The notes under the pieces were generated by a model. That model was not told the DNA's origin and made no database searches. It saw only the letters and a program-made list of their open reading frames with translations. A program made the translations under genes and the position numbers. This document shows, in pieces, positions 1-7,194 of a stretch of DNA of 64,000 nt (the first letter of the stretch is position 1; every line of letters starts with the position of its first letter). Source of the stretch: Streptomyces aculeolatus (GTDB taxonomy: Bacteria > Actinomycetota > Actinomycetes > Streptomycetales > Streptomycetaceae); assembly GCF_020400605.1 (NCBI RefSeq), contig NZ_JAINRD010000017.1, forward strand, positions 1 through 64,000, given 5' to 3'.

Positions 1-485
1 CGGTAGTTGACGAACTGCACGGCGAAGTCGAGGTCCTTGCCCTTGAGGAGGGAGATGACCTCCTGGAGCGAGTCCCGGCTCTTTGAGGTCACGCGCAACT
101 CGTCACCCTGCACCTGCGCCTTGACCCCTTTGGGCCCCTCGTCGCGGACGATCTTCGCCAGCTTCTTGGCGTCGTCCTGGGAGATGCCCTCCTTGATGGT
201 GGAGTACAGCTTGTACTCCTTCCCAGACGCCTGCGGCTCCCCCGACTCCAGCGCCTTCAGCGAGATGCCCCGCTTGACCAGCTTGGACTGGAAGATGTCC
301 AGCACGGCCTTGGCCCGCTCCTCGGCGTTGGCCCGGATCTCGATCCGCTCCCCCGACCAGGCGATGGCGGCGCCGACGCCCTTGAAGTCGTAGCGCTGCG
401 AGATCTCCTTGGCGGCCTGGTTGAGAGCGTTGTCGACCTCCTGCCGATCGACCTTCGAGACGATGTCGAAACTGGAGTCGGCCAT
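1..485 (-). CDS. yajQ: YajQ family nucleotide-binding protein (3' end cut by window edge)
   Basis: The minus-strand reading from an ATG at 485 gives about 161 residues opening MADSSFDIVSK and ending QFVNYR at the window edge. This matches the YajQ/UPF0234 family, whose members are about 163 residues, so only the stop codon is probably missing. YajQ proteins are small cytosolic two-domain ferredoxin-like folds; some bind cyclic di-GMP or RNA, and the role in actinomycetes is not settled. A GAGGAG ribosome-binding site lies about 11 nt before the ATG. The gene is divergent from the tRNA-Tyr gene that follows. Family assignment is confident; function is inferred only from the family. Confidence 0.93.
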   Translation of the reverse strand, partial: MADSSFDIVSKVDRQEVDNALNQAAKEISQRYDFKGVGAAIAWSGERIEIRANAEERAKAVLDIFQSKLVKRGISLKALESGEPQASGKEYKLYSTIKEGISQDDAKKLAKIVRDEGPKGVKAQVQGDELRVTSKSRDSLQEVISLLKGKDLDFAVQFVNY

Positions 486-670
486 CTTCGGTGCGCTCCT
501 CGTGCACTGGTTCCCTGATACCGCACCCCGGTCCCCGGGGCCGTGCCCCAGCCTAGCCACCCCACCCGACCCACGAGCCCCACAACCGAGTGGCGGACCA
601 CCCCCGGCCATCGGGTATGGTTTACGACGTTGCCGGACGGCCCCAGCGGCCGGACCGGGCGACATCCCCA

Positions 671-753
<83 letters not shown>

Positions 754-763
754 ACTCACGAAA

Positions 764-800
764 AGGGCCCGTGACCAGCGCGAACGCTGTCACGGGCCCT
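764..800. terminator. Rho-independent-type terminator after tRNA-Tyr (element-side copy)
   Basis: Stem AGGGCCCGTGAC...GTCACGGGCCCT, continued inward by AGCG/CGCT with one bulged C and a CGAA loop, followed by a short T run (TTTCG). It lies inside the element and can end both the tRNA transcript and the converging integrase transcript. A near copy sits beyond attR at 14935-14971. Confidence 0.8.
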
Positions 801-886
801 TTCGTATGCGCACTCCACTGGTGAGACCAGTTCACCCCGGATTGCCCCGGTGTGTCTCACCCAGTCTCGCGTCCTGACCAGCCGCT

Positions 887-906
887 GTGGGGCAGGTGTG
901 GGGCAG
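887..906. repeat. Candidate integrase arm-type site, left end
   Basis: GTGGGGCAGGTGTGGGGCAG, that is GTGGGGCAG twice with a 2-bp spacer. An identical 20-mer in the same orientation is at 14803-14822, near the other end of the element. Being 134 bp inside attL and 9 bp past the int stop codon, it is placed where arm sites of lambda-type integrases lie in attP. The function is inferred. Confidence 0.6.
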
Positions 907-915
907 CCCCACGGC

Positions 916-2283
916 CTACCGCGCGGCTCGTAGCGCAGTTTCGATCCTGGCGTTCGCCGTGGCTGCCGAACCGTCCAGGCACTTTGCGTAGACGCGGAAC
1001 AGCACGGCGACGCTGTGCCCTGCCCGCTGGGCTACCTCCTGCGGCTCCACACGGGAGCTGAGCCACGTGGACACGGCGGCGTGCCGGAGGTCGTATGGTC
1101 GCTTGGCCAGCAGGGAAGCGCTCTGTGCGGGCGTCAGGGCCCGGCTGCGGGCCTCCGCCCACACCTCGCCGTACCCGGTGTCCTGGATGAGCCCACCGCG
1201 CTGCGTACGAAACAGCCGACCGTCCGAAGCGACGCCGTACGCGGTGATGTGCCAGCGCAGCAAGGCGACGAGTTCGGGTGGGATAGGCACGACCCGGACC
1301 GCCTTCCGGGGCCGGTGCTTGAGCCCGCGCTTGTCGTGCGGGCGCCCGGTATCGGTCCAGGCCGACCCCGAGCGCGGGCGCGTCTCTCGCAGCCGGAGAG
1401 CTCCCCAGCCACGGCGAGGAAGGTCGCAGTCCTCGTACCGCAAGCCGATGACTTCGGCCGGACGTGCTGCCGCGTAGTACATGCAGCCGAAGAAGGCCAC
1501 CAGGCGCCGGCCGCGCGGACTTTGGGCCCGTACCGCGTCCAGCAGAGCAACGGCGAGTCGCGGATTCGGTACGCAGGCCGGATCCACTTCTTCTTCGACC
1601 TGTTCCGGGGCCTTCCACTGGATTTGGTCGAGTGGGTTGCTCGCCAACCGCTCGCCATCAACGGCGTATCCGAGGGAGTTGTAGAAGATGGCCCGCTTCC
1701 GCCGGATCGTGCTGCCAGCCGCCGTCGTGCCATCGAGCTTCTTCGTCAACGCGTCGAGCGCATCACGGGCGTGCATACGGTCGGCCAGTGCCGAGACTGG
1801 CAGCGACTTGCGCTCAAACCAGTCGAGAACCTTCGCCACGTCGGACGGAGGTTCCTCCTGCCACCGGTTCTTATTGAAGGCCCAGCCGTACAAGGCCGCT
1901 CGTACAACTCTTGCGTCAGCCATGCCCTTGGTCTCCTTCACCAGCGCGGGCGTGACGGTGGCCATGGCTTCCGCGAGCGTGCGCCTGGTCGATCCTGGCG
2001 AGTGCGGCCACTTCATGGCGATGTAGTCGCGAGCGTGGTGATACCAACTCACGTCCTTCTGCCGCCGCAGCTCACCGACCGGCAGGCCGGTCGTTTCGTC
2101 AAAGGGCTCGCCTGCGTGGAGCGCCCGGAGCAGTTCGGCCCGACGCCCTTCGGCAAGCGTCTTGGTCCTGAAGGTCTGAGAGTGAGCCGTACCGCCGGTT
2201 TTCCAGCGCAGCTCTGCGGAAGCCTGGCCCCGGTCCTTACGCTGCCGGACCGACCAGACACGCACGTCGTACGTCGTCCCCAT
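916..2283 (-). CDS. int: Tyrosine recombinase / AICE integrase
   Basis: 455 residues from the ATG at 2283 (MGTTYDVRVW), with AAAGGG upstream; a further in-frame TTG at 2301 falls inside a hairpin and was not chosen. The C-terminal half has the phage integrase catalytic set: Arg about residue 274 in AARPAEVIGLR, the YDLRHAA motif (the first box histidine is Tyr, as in many Streptomyces integrases), a second His in QRAGHS, and the nucleophile Tyr about 432 in FRVYAKC. The N-terminal part should hold arm-binding and core-binding domains. It acts on the tRNA-Tyr att site beside it. It follows xis and a hairpin, so both may be expressed from one promoter. Confidence 0.95.
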   Translation of the reverse strand: MGTTYDVRVWSVRQRKDRGQASAELRWKTGGTAHSQTFRTKTLAEGRRAELLRALHAGEPFDETTGLPVGELRRQKDVSWYHHARDYIAMKWPHSPGSTRRTLAEAMATVTPALVKETKGMADARVVRAALYGWAFNKNRWQEEPPSDVAKVLDWFERKSLPVSALADRMHARDALDALTKKLDGTTAAGSTIRRKRAIFYNSLGYAVDGERLASNPLDQIQWKAPEQVEEEVDPACVPNPRLAVALLDAVRAQSPRGRRLVAFFGCMYYAAARPAEVIGLRYEDCDLPRRGWGALRLRETRPRSGSAWTDTGRPHDKRGLKHRPRKAVRVVPIPPELVALLRWHITAYGVASDGRLFRTQRGGLIQDTGYGEVWAEARSRALTPAQSASLLAKRPYDLRHAAVSTWLSSRVEPQEVAQRAGHSVAVLFRVYAKCLDGSAATANARIETALRAAR

Positions 2284-2301
2284 CGGGGCCCTTTCTTGCA
2301 A

Positions 2302-2329
2302 ACGGGGCCCGGCGAAAGCCGGGCCCCGT
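2302..2329. terminator. Strong hairpin between xis and int
   Basis: A 12-bp perfect stem (2302-2313 with 2318-2329) closed by a GAAA tetraloop, occupying almost the whole xis-int gap. There is no long T run on the minus strand. It could be an attenuator, an RNA-processing site or a partial terminator setting the int to xis ratio. The structure is seen; the role is inferred. Confidence 0.6.
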
Positions 2330-2334
2330 GGTGG

Positions 2335-2523
2335 TCAGTACGCCGGGGTGTCGAGTCCGTTCCACCAGTCGTCCAGGTCGCTGCGCCGGCACCGCAGGTG
2401 ACCGTTCGGGAGCTTGACGAGTCGAGGTGCCTTGCCGCGGGCGCGCATGCGATAGAAGGCGGCGCGGCTCATGCCGATCTCGGTGAGGACTTCGCGGAGC
2501 TTGAGCATCTGGGGGCGTGCCAT
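2335..2523 (-). CDS. xis: Excisionase / helix-turn-helix DNA-binding protein
   Basis: 62 residues starting at ATG 2523 with AAGGAGG 7 nt upstream. The sequence has the MerR/AlpA-type excisionase pattern: LREVLTEIGMSRAAFYRMR as the helix-turn-helix, then a basic wing (NGHLRCRRSDLDDWW). Such proteins sit directly upstream of int in AICEs and bias recombination towards excision. The position, just before int on the same strand, supports this. The candidate origin repeats begin about 50 bp upstream of its start, so it may also bind there, which is untested. Confidence 0.88.
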   Translation of the reverse strand: MARPQMLKLREVLTEIGMSRAAFYRMRARGKAPRLVKLPNGHLRCRRSDLDDWWNGLDTPAY

Positions 2524-2571
2524 GGGGTGGCCTCCTTGGCGGGGCTCGTTCCTGTCCGAAGTGCGGATTTC

Positions 2572-2780
2572 TGCGTCACTGCGTCATCTGCGTCACTTGT
2601 GGGGCCTGACCTGCTGGTTTGGGGTGACGCAGGGCTTCGAGGGTGCGTCACCGGTGACGCACGGCTGCGTCATCCGGTGACGCAGGTGACGCGGGGTGAC
2701 GCAGGATTTGCCGTCCTGCGTCACTGGCGTTGCGGCAGGTCACCGGGCGTTTCCGGTCTGTGGGTGACGCAGGTGACGCA
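2572..2780. repeat. Iteron-like array of TGCGTCA/TGACGCA, candidate replication origin
   Basis: Twelve perfect 7-mers and one variant in 209 bp. TGCGTCA is at 2572, 2580, 2589, 2644, 2666 and 2717; TGACGCA is at 2625, 2655, 2678, 2697, 2765 and 2774; TGACGCG is at 2687. Several are spaced 8 or 9 bp and others form head-to-head pairs around CCGG. The array lies in the gap between xis and the end of the rep operon. Dense short iterons beside a prim-pol and helicase module suggest the vegetative origin of the excised circle. It could also be a multi-operator control region. Confidence 0.7.
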
Positions 2781-2897
2781 GCGTTCTTCTCTTCGGACAG
2801 AAGGAAGGGAGATGTCTGTACGGGGTGCGTTGTGGTCAGAGCGTGAAGAAGGAGCCGCTTCGCGGCGCGACCCTCGGGCGGCGGCAAGCCGCCGAAC

Positions 2898-2935
2898 AGC
2901 AAGAAGAGCACCCGCGGCGTGGTGCTCTTCTTGCT
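2898..2935 (-). terminator. Terminator of the leftward rep/transfer operon
   Basis: A perfect 14-bp stem AGCAAGAAGAGCAC/GTGCTCTTCTTGCT around a 10-nt loop, 25 bp downstream of the last gene of the operon. The AT content of the stem is unusual for this genome. No long T tail is visible. Confidence 0.75.
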
Positions 2936-2959
2936 TGCGAGCCGCCGCCGCGGCGGCGG

Positions 2960-4435
2960 TCAGTGCATCTGCTCTTGCTGGTGCGGGGGCGGCGCGGTGG
3001 GGCGGGTCATCTCGATGTAGCGGGCCTTGTTGATGCGTCCCCAGTCGATGAGGACGCCGCGGGCGGCGAGGGTGGGCTGAAGGCGCTTGAGGCGGTCGGA
3101 GAGGACCTTTCCCGTGGTGGGCCACCCCTTGGGCAGGGGACGCAGTTCCTCGCCCGTGTACAGGCGCGTGAGGCAGTGCAGCCACTCGGCAGACGTCATC
3201 CGCTCCTCATCACCCGGCGCCAGGCCGGCGGCGTGCTGGAGGACGGTCTGCGCGAGGAGGTCGCCCTCGATGACGTCGTCGTTGAGGTCGTCCAGGCTCG
3301 CCCGGTACGCGCTGAGAGCTCCCAGCCCGGTTGCGGCGTCGAGCTGCGCGCACAGGTGCGCGAAGTCGGCCATCCGCAGGTCCGTGGGGATCTCGGCTTC
3401 GGCCGCGCGGACCTGAACGGTGAGGTCCAGCAGCGAGCCGAGGATGACCGGCAGCACCTCGCCGAACTCCGCCCACAGTTCCGCTTCGGTGCGCCGGGTG
3501 CGGGGGCGTTCGAGGCGGAGCGGAAGCAGCCGCTCGGCGAGGTCGGGCCGGATGACGCCCACGTCGATACCGGTCAGCAGCAGCGGCCGGCGGTAGCGGG
3601 CGCGGAAGACGTCGCCGTCAGTCCACAGGGCCCGCTTGATGGTCTCGGCTCCGGTGACGATGCAGCACATCAGGTCGGACAGATCCGGAGCCACGTGCGA
3701 GAGGTTGTCCAGCGCGGTGACCCATCCGGCGGCCACCGCCGCGATCAGGTTCTCTTCGTCCTTCGGGGCGCGGCGTAGGTCGGCGCTCATGCCCTCGATG
3801 ATCCGCACGAGCATCCGCCCGCCTGTCGACTTCCCCGCGCCCTGCGGGCCGGTGAGGAACGGGGCGGGGACGGGCACGGACGGCTCTAGGCAGCCGATGA
3901 GCCAGGCCACGGCCAGGCATTCGGTCTCGGCGGTGGCGAAGTTGCACAGCCTCAACAGCAGGTCGATGCCCTTCCCGTCCGTGTCCTTCGTCGGCAGCGG
4001 CAGCTCGCCGGTGAGCTGGGTGCGGCGCCAGCACACCTCTGCCGGGTCGGGGGTGAGGATGTCCCAGCCGGTGCGGTGGATGCGGACGGACTTGCCGTCG
4101 TTGCGGCCCAGGTCCAGCCACGTCGCGCCGTCGAATCCCGGCGCGACCCGGATGTGGACCTGCTGTACGTCCTGGCTCATCGCCAGGGCCTCGATCAGGT
4201 CCAGCGCCTCTTTGAGCGCGGTGCCGTTGAACGAGCCGTATCCGTCGCGGAACAGGCCGACCATGAGTTCCTGGCGGTGGCTGCCCGAGGTGCCCTGAGA
4301 GCGGATCGGGCGGGCCACGGGGTGGCCGTTGCGCTGCGCGTACACGGTGCCGTCGGCGGTGCGGAAGTACCGGAAGTGCTCCTGCGCGTAGTCCGTGATG
4401 ATCGCGCGTGCCGGTGTCTTGTCGTCCTCGGACAT
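2960..4435 (-). CDS. Replication ATPase, helicase-like, of the AICE
   Basis: 491 residues from ATG 4435 (MSEDDKTPARAIITDY), two bases after the stop of the prim-pol gene. It has a P-loop GPQGAGKS at about residues 195-202, then an acidic Walker-B-like stretch and conserved positions resembling the helicase/primase ATPases of mobile elements (P4/D5 and DUF927-type organisation). It most likely unwinds the origin, working with the prim-pol encoded just upstream, during replication of the excised element. The array of 7-mers lies downstream of its end. The ATPase call is firm; the helicase role is inferred from motif and neighbourhood. Confidence 0.82.
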   Translation of the reverse strand: MSEDDKTPARAIITDYAQEHFRYFRTADGTVYAQRNGHPVARPIRSQGTSGSHRQELMVGLFRDGYGSFNGTALKEALDLIEALAMSQDVQQVHIRVAPGFDGATWLDLGRNDGKSVRIHRTGWDILTPDPAEVCWRRTQLTGELPLPTKDTDGKGIDLLLRLCNFATAETECLAVAWLIGCLEPSVPVPAPFLTGPQGAGKSTGGRMLVRIIEGMSADLRRAPKDEENLIAAVAAGWVTALDNLSHVAPDLSDLMCCIVTGAETIKRALWTDGDVFRARYRRPLLLTGIDVGVIRPDLAERLLPLRLERPRTRRTEAELWAEFGEVLPVILGSLLDLTVQVRAAEAEIPTDLRMADFAHLCAQLDAATGLGALSAYRASLDDLNDDVIEGDLLAQTVLQHAAGLAPGDEERMTSAEWLHCLTRLYTGEELRPLPKGWPTTGKVLSDRLKRLQPTLAARGVLIDWGRINKARYIEMTRPTAPPPHQQEQMH

Positions 4436-4437
4436 GG

Positions 4438-5274
4438 CTACAGTCCCAACTTGGTGCGGGCGTTGGTCCATGCGTCGGTGCAGTGCCGGACCGTCTCGCC
4501 CTTGGCCTGTGCGGCGGTAAACAGCCGCGCGACGTGCGCGTCGGTGAGGCAGCCGCACCCGCCGTGCACGGACAGCACGGCCAGAAACGTGCCGTAGACC
4601 GTCGCGTGCACCGCGCTGGACGCTTCGGCGATGCGCTGCACGCCCATCGCGATACCGCGCTCCAGGAACGCAGGCGTGCGGTGCCGGCACGGGCCCTTTC
4701 CGCCCGGCACAGCCACGACGACGGCCCCCGCCGGGCGGGCCGGGGGCGGCTCCTTGGCGGCCAGTGCGCGCACCGCGTCCGGCAGCGTCGTCATGGTGCC
4801 GGTGCCGAAGCCGAGCCAGCGGGCGTAGGCCATCGTGGATTTGATGTCGACGCCGGGCCGCACCGCGTTGGCGGACTGCATCCGCCCGAGGTAGAGCCAG
4901 TGCTCCCCCCGCGTGGTGGGCACGGTCTGAGTCGTCGGCAGGCTCTCGCGGGCCCAGGCCACGGCGTCGGCGTCGTCGAGGTCAACGACCGTGAGCCCGG
5001 CCCCGCCCGGGTGATAGGCGACCGCAGCCGCCTGCACCCACGCCCGCCGCCAGATGCCGGAACTGATCACGTCCCGGTCGGTCGTGGCGGCAGCCCAGGC
5101 ATGGCACGGCGCCGGGCAGGTGCAGGGGCCGGGCGTCTTCATGTTCGGCCGGCCGCCGCACGCGTTCCCCGCGCAGCGGCGGCAGTTGCCGAACGGCACC
5201 TTCCCCACCCGAAGGGGCAGGACAGGGATGCCGGATGCGGCAAGTCCGAGGGCGGCAGGAAGGTAGTCGTTCAT
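4438..5274 (-). CDS. Bifunctional DNA primase/polymerase (prim-pol domain)
   Basis: 278 residues, ATG 5274. It shows the three catalytic motifs of the archaeo-eukaryotic primase superfamily: DhD in TVVDLDD (about residue 92), the sxH equivalent in RGEHWLYLG, and hD in PGVDIKS. Cys-rich pieces near the N-terminus (CRRCAGNACGG, CTCPAPCHAW) probably bind zinc. Prim-pol replication proteins define one of the AICE replication types (RepPP). It starts inside the last codon of the methyltransferase gene (ATGA overlap) and is followed after 2 bp by the ATPase gene, so the three are translationally coupled. Confidence 0.9.
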   Translation of the reverse strand: MNDYLPAALGLAASGIPVLPLRVGKVPFGNCRRCAGNACGGRPNMKTPGPCTCPAPCHAWAAATTDRDVISSGIWRRAWVQAAAVAYHPGGAGLTVVDLDDADAVAWARESLPTTQTVPTTRGEHWLYLGRMQSANAVRPGVDIKSTMAYARWLGFGTGTMTTLPDAVRALAAKEPPPARPAGAVVVAVPGGKGPCRHRTPAFLERGIAMGVQRIAEASSAVHATVYGTFLAVLSVHGGCGCLTDAHVARLFTAAQAKGETVRHCTDAWTNARTKLGL

Positions 5275-6011
5275 GCCGCCTCCCCCAGACGGCCGGCGTT
5301 CACCAGCGCGTACGCGGCGCGGCCGATGAACTCGCCGTATGCCGGGGGGATGGCTTCGGTCAGTTCCTCGCGCACGTCGGTCCAGTCGATGCCGAGGGCC
5401 GCTTGCAGCTCCGGGACGGTCGGTTTGCCGCCGCCGTTGCCGTAGGCGGCGACGTAGGGGCCGTCGTAGAAGCGGCCGTGCCGGTAGCCGCGCACCCGGC
5501 CCCGATGCGGCACGTGCGCCGGCCGCTCGATGCGCCAGCCGCCCAACTCGAAGTTGCGGTGCCGGATCACCCCGAGACCGAACATCTCCCCGCACAGCGT
5601 CAGATCCTTGCGGATCTCCGCGCGGCCGTTGGGCTGCTCGATCACGTACGGCAGACCGGTCTTGTCGAGCAGTTCACGGGTGGGCGCCACCAGGTCGACG
5701 TGCGTGCCGCCCCATCCCTGGGACTGGTTCGTGCCGACGGTCAGCGAGCAGCCGTGCTGGCAGGGTGGGGAGGCGTGCACGAACGAGTACCGGCGGATCT
5801 CGCCGGTGGCGATCAGGTGGGCGAGGTAGCTCAGCGCGTCGCCCTGGTGGTAGGGGAAGGGGTAGTTGGGTCGGTCGGTGATGTCGCAGCCGCGCACGTC
5901 GAATCCGGCGCGGGCGTAGCCCGTGCCGGCGCCGCCGGCGCATGAGAACAGGTCCAGCAGTAACGGCCGGAACGTGGCCGGCACTCGCCGAATGTCCGTG
6001 GGTTGGGTCAT
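5271..6011 (-). CDS. C5-cytosine DNA methyltransferase, phage/AICE type
   Basis: 246 residues from ATG 6011, chosen because GGAGGA lies 7 nt upstream; a TTG five codons earlier would overlap that site. Motif I is LLLDLFSCAGGAGTGY, motif IV is ASPPCQ with the catalytic Cys at about residue 84, the motif VI position reads VIEQPNG, and RHR occurs at the motif VIII position. At this length it has little or no target-recognition domain. It would transfer methyl from SAM to cytosine in DNA, perhaps protecting the incoming element from host restriction. No restriction enzyme gene lies nearby. It overlaps prim-pol by ATGA. Confidence 0.88.
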   Translation of the reverse strand: MTQPTDIRRVPATFRPLLLDLFSCAGGAGTGYARAGFDVRGCDITDRPNYPFPYHQGDALSYLAHLIATGEIRRYSFVHASPPCQHGCSLTVGTNQSQGWGGTHVDLVAPTRELLDKTGLPYVIEQPNGRAEIRKDLTLCGEMFGLGVIRHRNFELGGWRIERPAHVPHRGRVRGYRHGRFYDGPYVAAYGNGGGKPTVPELQAALGIDWTDVREELTEAIPPAYGEFIGRAAYALVNAGRLGEAA

Positions 6012-6100
6012 GCTGGAGTCCTCCAACGGGTCCGATTGGGGCTGGTTGGCCGGGGCGACCGCGTGTCTTTGGCGAGATCGGACGGTCGCCCCGGGCGTGC

Positions 6101-6571
6101 CTAGCCGTGGAAGTGGCCGCGCTTGAACACGGCCTTACGGATGTGGACCGTGCTGCCGCGTCGGCCGTCGGCGATGGTGCGTACGGGCATGCGCCAGGCG
6201 AGGACGGCGAGCGCGATCCACATGACGGTGCCGGAGCCGAAGCCGGCGGCAGCGCTGATGGCCTGGCCGATGCCCCAGCCGACGCCGGCGGACGCCGCGC
6301 CGCCGCCGACGCCGGCGGCGAGGAACCGCTGTGCGATGGGGTCCAGCAGCGGGAGCGGGGTGAGGTCGCGCGGTTCGGGGCGGACGATCGCGGGCGGGGC
6401 GAGGTGCTTGGGCATGGGGACCATGCGGCCGTAGGCGTCCGGCACCCACACCACCGGTCCGCGGTCGGCGGCCAGTTCCACCGCCGCGGGTCCCGGCGCG
6501 TACAGGTCCACCGATGCCGGGTCGTACGCCGATGCGGTCGGCGGGCCCGGCCGAAGGACGGGTTCGTTCAT
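6101..6571 (-). CDS. AICE-encoded hypothetical membrane protein
   Basis: 156 residues, ATG 6571 with AGGAGG 7 nt upstream. The N-terminal half is Pro-rich and soluble with a repeated P-K/P-R pattern; residues about 82-130 are Gly/Ala-rich and hydrophobic (FLAAGVGGGAASAGVGWG then VMWIALAVLAW), likely two membrane segments; the tail is basic. It resembles the small AICE proteins usually labelled DUF6251, recalled from family knowledge and not checked. The location in the transfer operon suggests a membrane accessory of conjugation. No enzyme motif is visible. Confidence 0.75.
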   Translation of the reverse strand: MNEPVLRPGPPTASAYDPASVDLYAPGPAAVELAADRGPVVWVPDAYGRMVPMPKHLAPPAIVRPEPRDLTPLPLLDPIAQRFLAAGVGGGAASAGVGWGIGQAISAAAGFGSGTVMWIALAVLAWRMPVRTIADGRRGSTVHIRKAVFKRGHFHG

Positions 6572-6585
6572 GGCGCTGCCTCCTG

Positions 6586-6780
6586 TCAGGTGCCGATGTC
6601 GCGGACGGCGTCGGCGAGCGCGGTGACGAGTTCGTTGACGGTGGGCGCGGCGTCGGTGCCGGCGACGTAGAAGCCGAACAGGGCGGCGACGACGGCAGCC
6701 CCGAGGGTGACCGAGCGCATCTTGAGCGCGGCGAGCACGGCCACACCGAGGATGAGCACGAGGGAGAGGCTGACGGTCAT
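6586..6780 (-). CDS. Small AICE membrane protein
   Basis: 64 residues. An N-terminal hydrophobic helix (LSLVLILGVAVLAAL) and a second one (GAAVVAALFGFYVAG) are followed by an acidic amphipathic tail. The ATG overlaps the stop of the preceding zinc-ribbon gene (ATGA), so translation is coupled. Its size, two helices and operon position are those of Spd-type spread proteins, but no specific homology can be claimed. Confidence 0.7.
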   Translation of the reverse strand: MTVSLSLVLILGVAVLAALKMRSVTLGAAVVAALFGFYVAGTDAAPTVNELVTALADAVRDIGT

Positions 6781-7052
6781 CGCGTGACCTCCGTGCGGGA
6801 CTGGTCGGTGCCGGCGCGGTGGATGCGGGCCCAGCGGTTGTAGAGCCAGCGGCCGGTGCGTATGCGGCGGCCGGTGGCGCGGCAACGGCGGCAGTCCCGG
6901 CCGCGCTTGGGCCGTCCGCGGCGGGTGGTGCGTACCGCGTAGCCGAAGCCGCGGCACTTGCGGCAGCGGCCGAACGGGCTCAGCCAGCACTTACCGCAGT
7001 AACAGAGGGTGACTAGCGTCAGGCAGGTGAAAGCGAGTAGGGGAAGGCTCAT
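6777..7052 (-). CDS. Small zinc-ribbon protein with N-terminal membrane segment
   Basis: 91 residues, ATG 7052. A hydrophobic N-terminus (LPLLAFTCLTLVTLCYC) is followed by a Cys-rich core with two DnaJ-like half ribbons, CRKCRGFG and CRRCRATG, in a strongly Arg-rich background, so it probably binds zinc and nucleic acid near the membrane. It is the first gene downstream of tra across the candidate clt region. Role in transfer is inferred from position only. Confidence 0.7.
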   Translation of the reverse strand: MSLPLLAFTCLTLVTLCYCGKCWLSPFGRCRKCRGFGYAVRTTRRGRPKRGRDCRRCRATGRRIRTGRWLYNRWARIHRAGTDQSRTEVTR

Positions 7053-7094
7053 GAGGTGCCTCTCAGGCAGGGTTTGAAGGGTTTCCGCAGGTGA

Positions 7095-7184
7095 GTCGCT
7101 GTTCGCTAGCTTCCTGATCAGGTGCGGTTTTGGTCGCTAGCGGGGTCGCTTGCGCAAGCGACGGGCGATGCTTGCGCAAGCGAC
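7095..7184. repeat. Cluster of TCGCT-based palindromes downstream of tra, candidate clt
   Basis: The gap after tra holds an 18-bp perfect palindrome GTCGCTTGCGCAAGCGAC (7145-7162), a second copy of its core GCTTGCGCAAGC followed by GAC (7170-7184), the 8-bp palindrome CGCTAGCG (7135-7142) and further TCGCT motifs at 7096 and 7103. Streptomyces TraB proteins recognise short repeats in a non-coding clt locus close to tra, so this is the best candidate. A terminator or operator role is also possible. Confidence 0.55.
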
Positions 7185-7194
7185 TCCGGGGGAC

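Noticed and set aside
2572..2780. A CRISPR array
   Set aside because: Repeat units are only 7 bp, in both orientations and irregularly spaced, and no cas genes are present.
1015..3033. A 672-codon plus-strand frame opposite int and xis
   Set aside because: Antisense to clear genes, no motif, composition of a shadow frame.
2812..3033. Short plus-strand ORF with a strong ribosome-like site (AAGGAAGGGAG before ATG)
   Set aside because: It runs across the terminator hairpin into the ATPase gene, is low-complexity Ala/Arg/Ser, and has no recognisable family. Kept in mind only because of the ribosome site.
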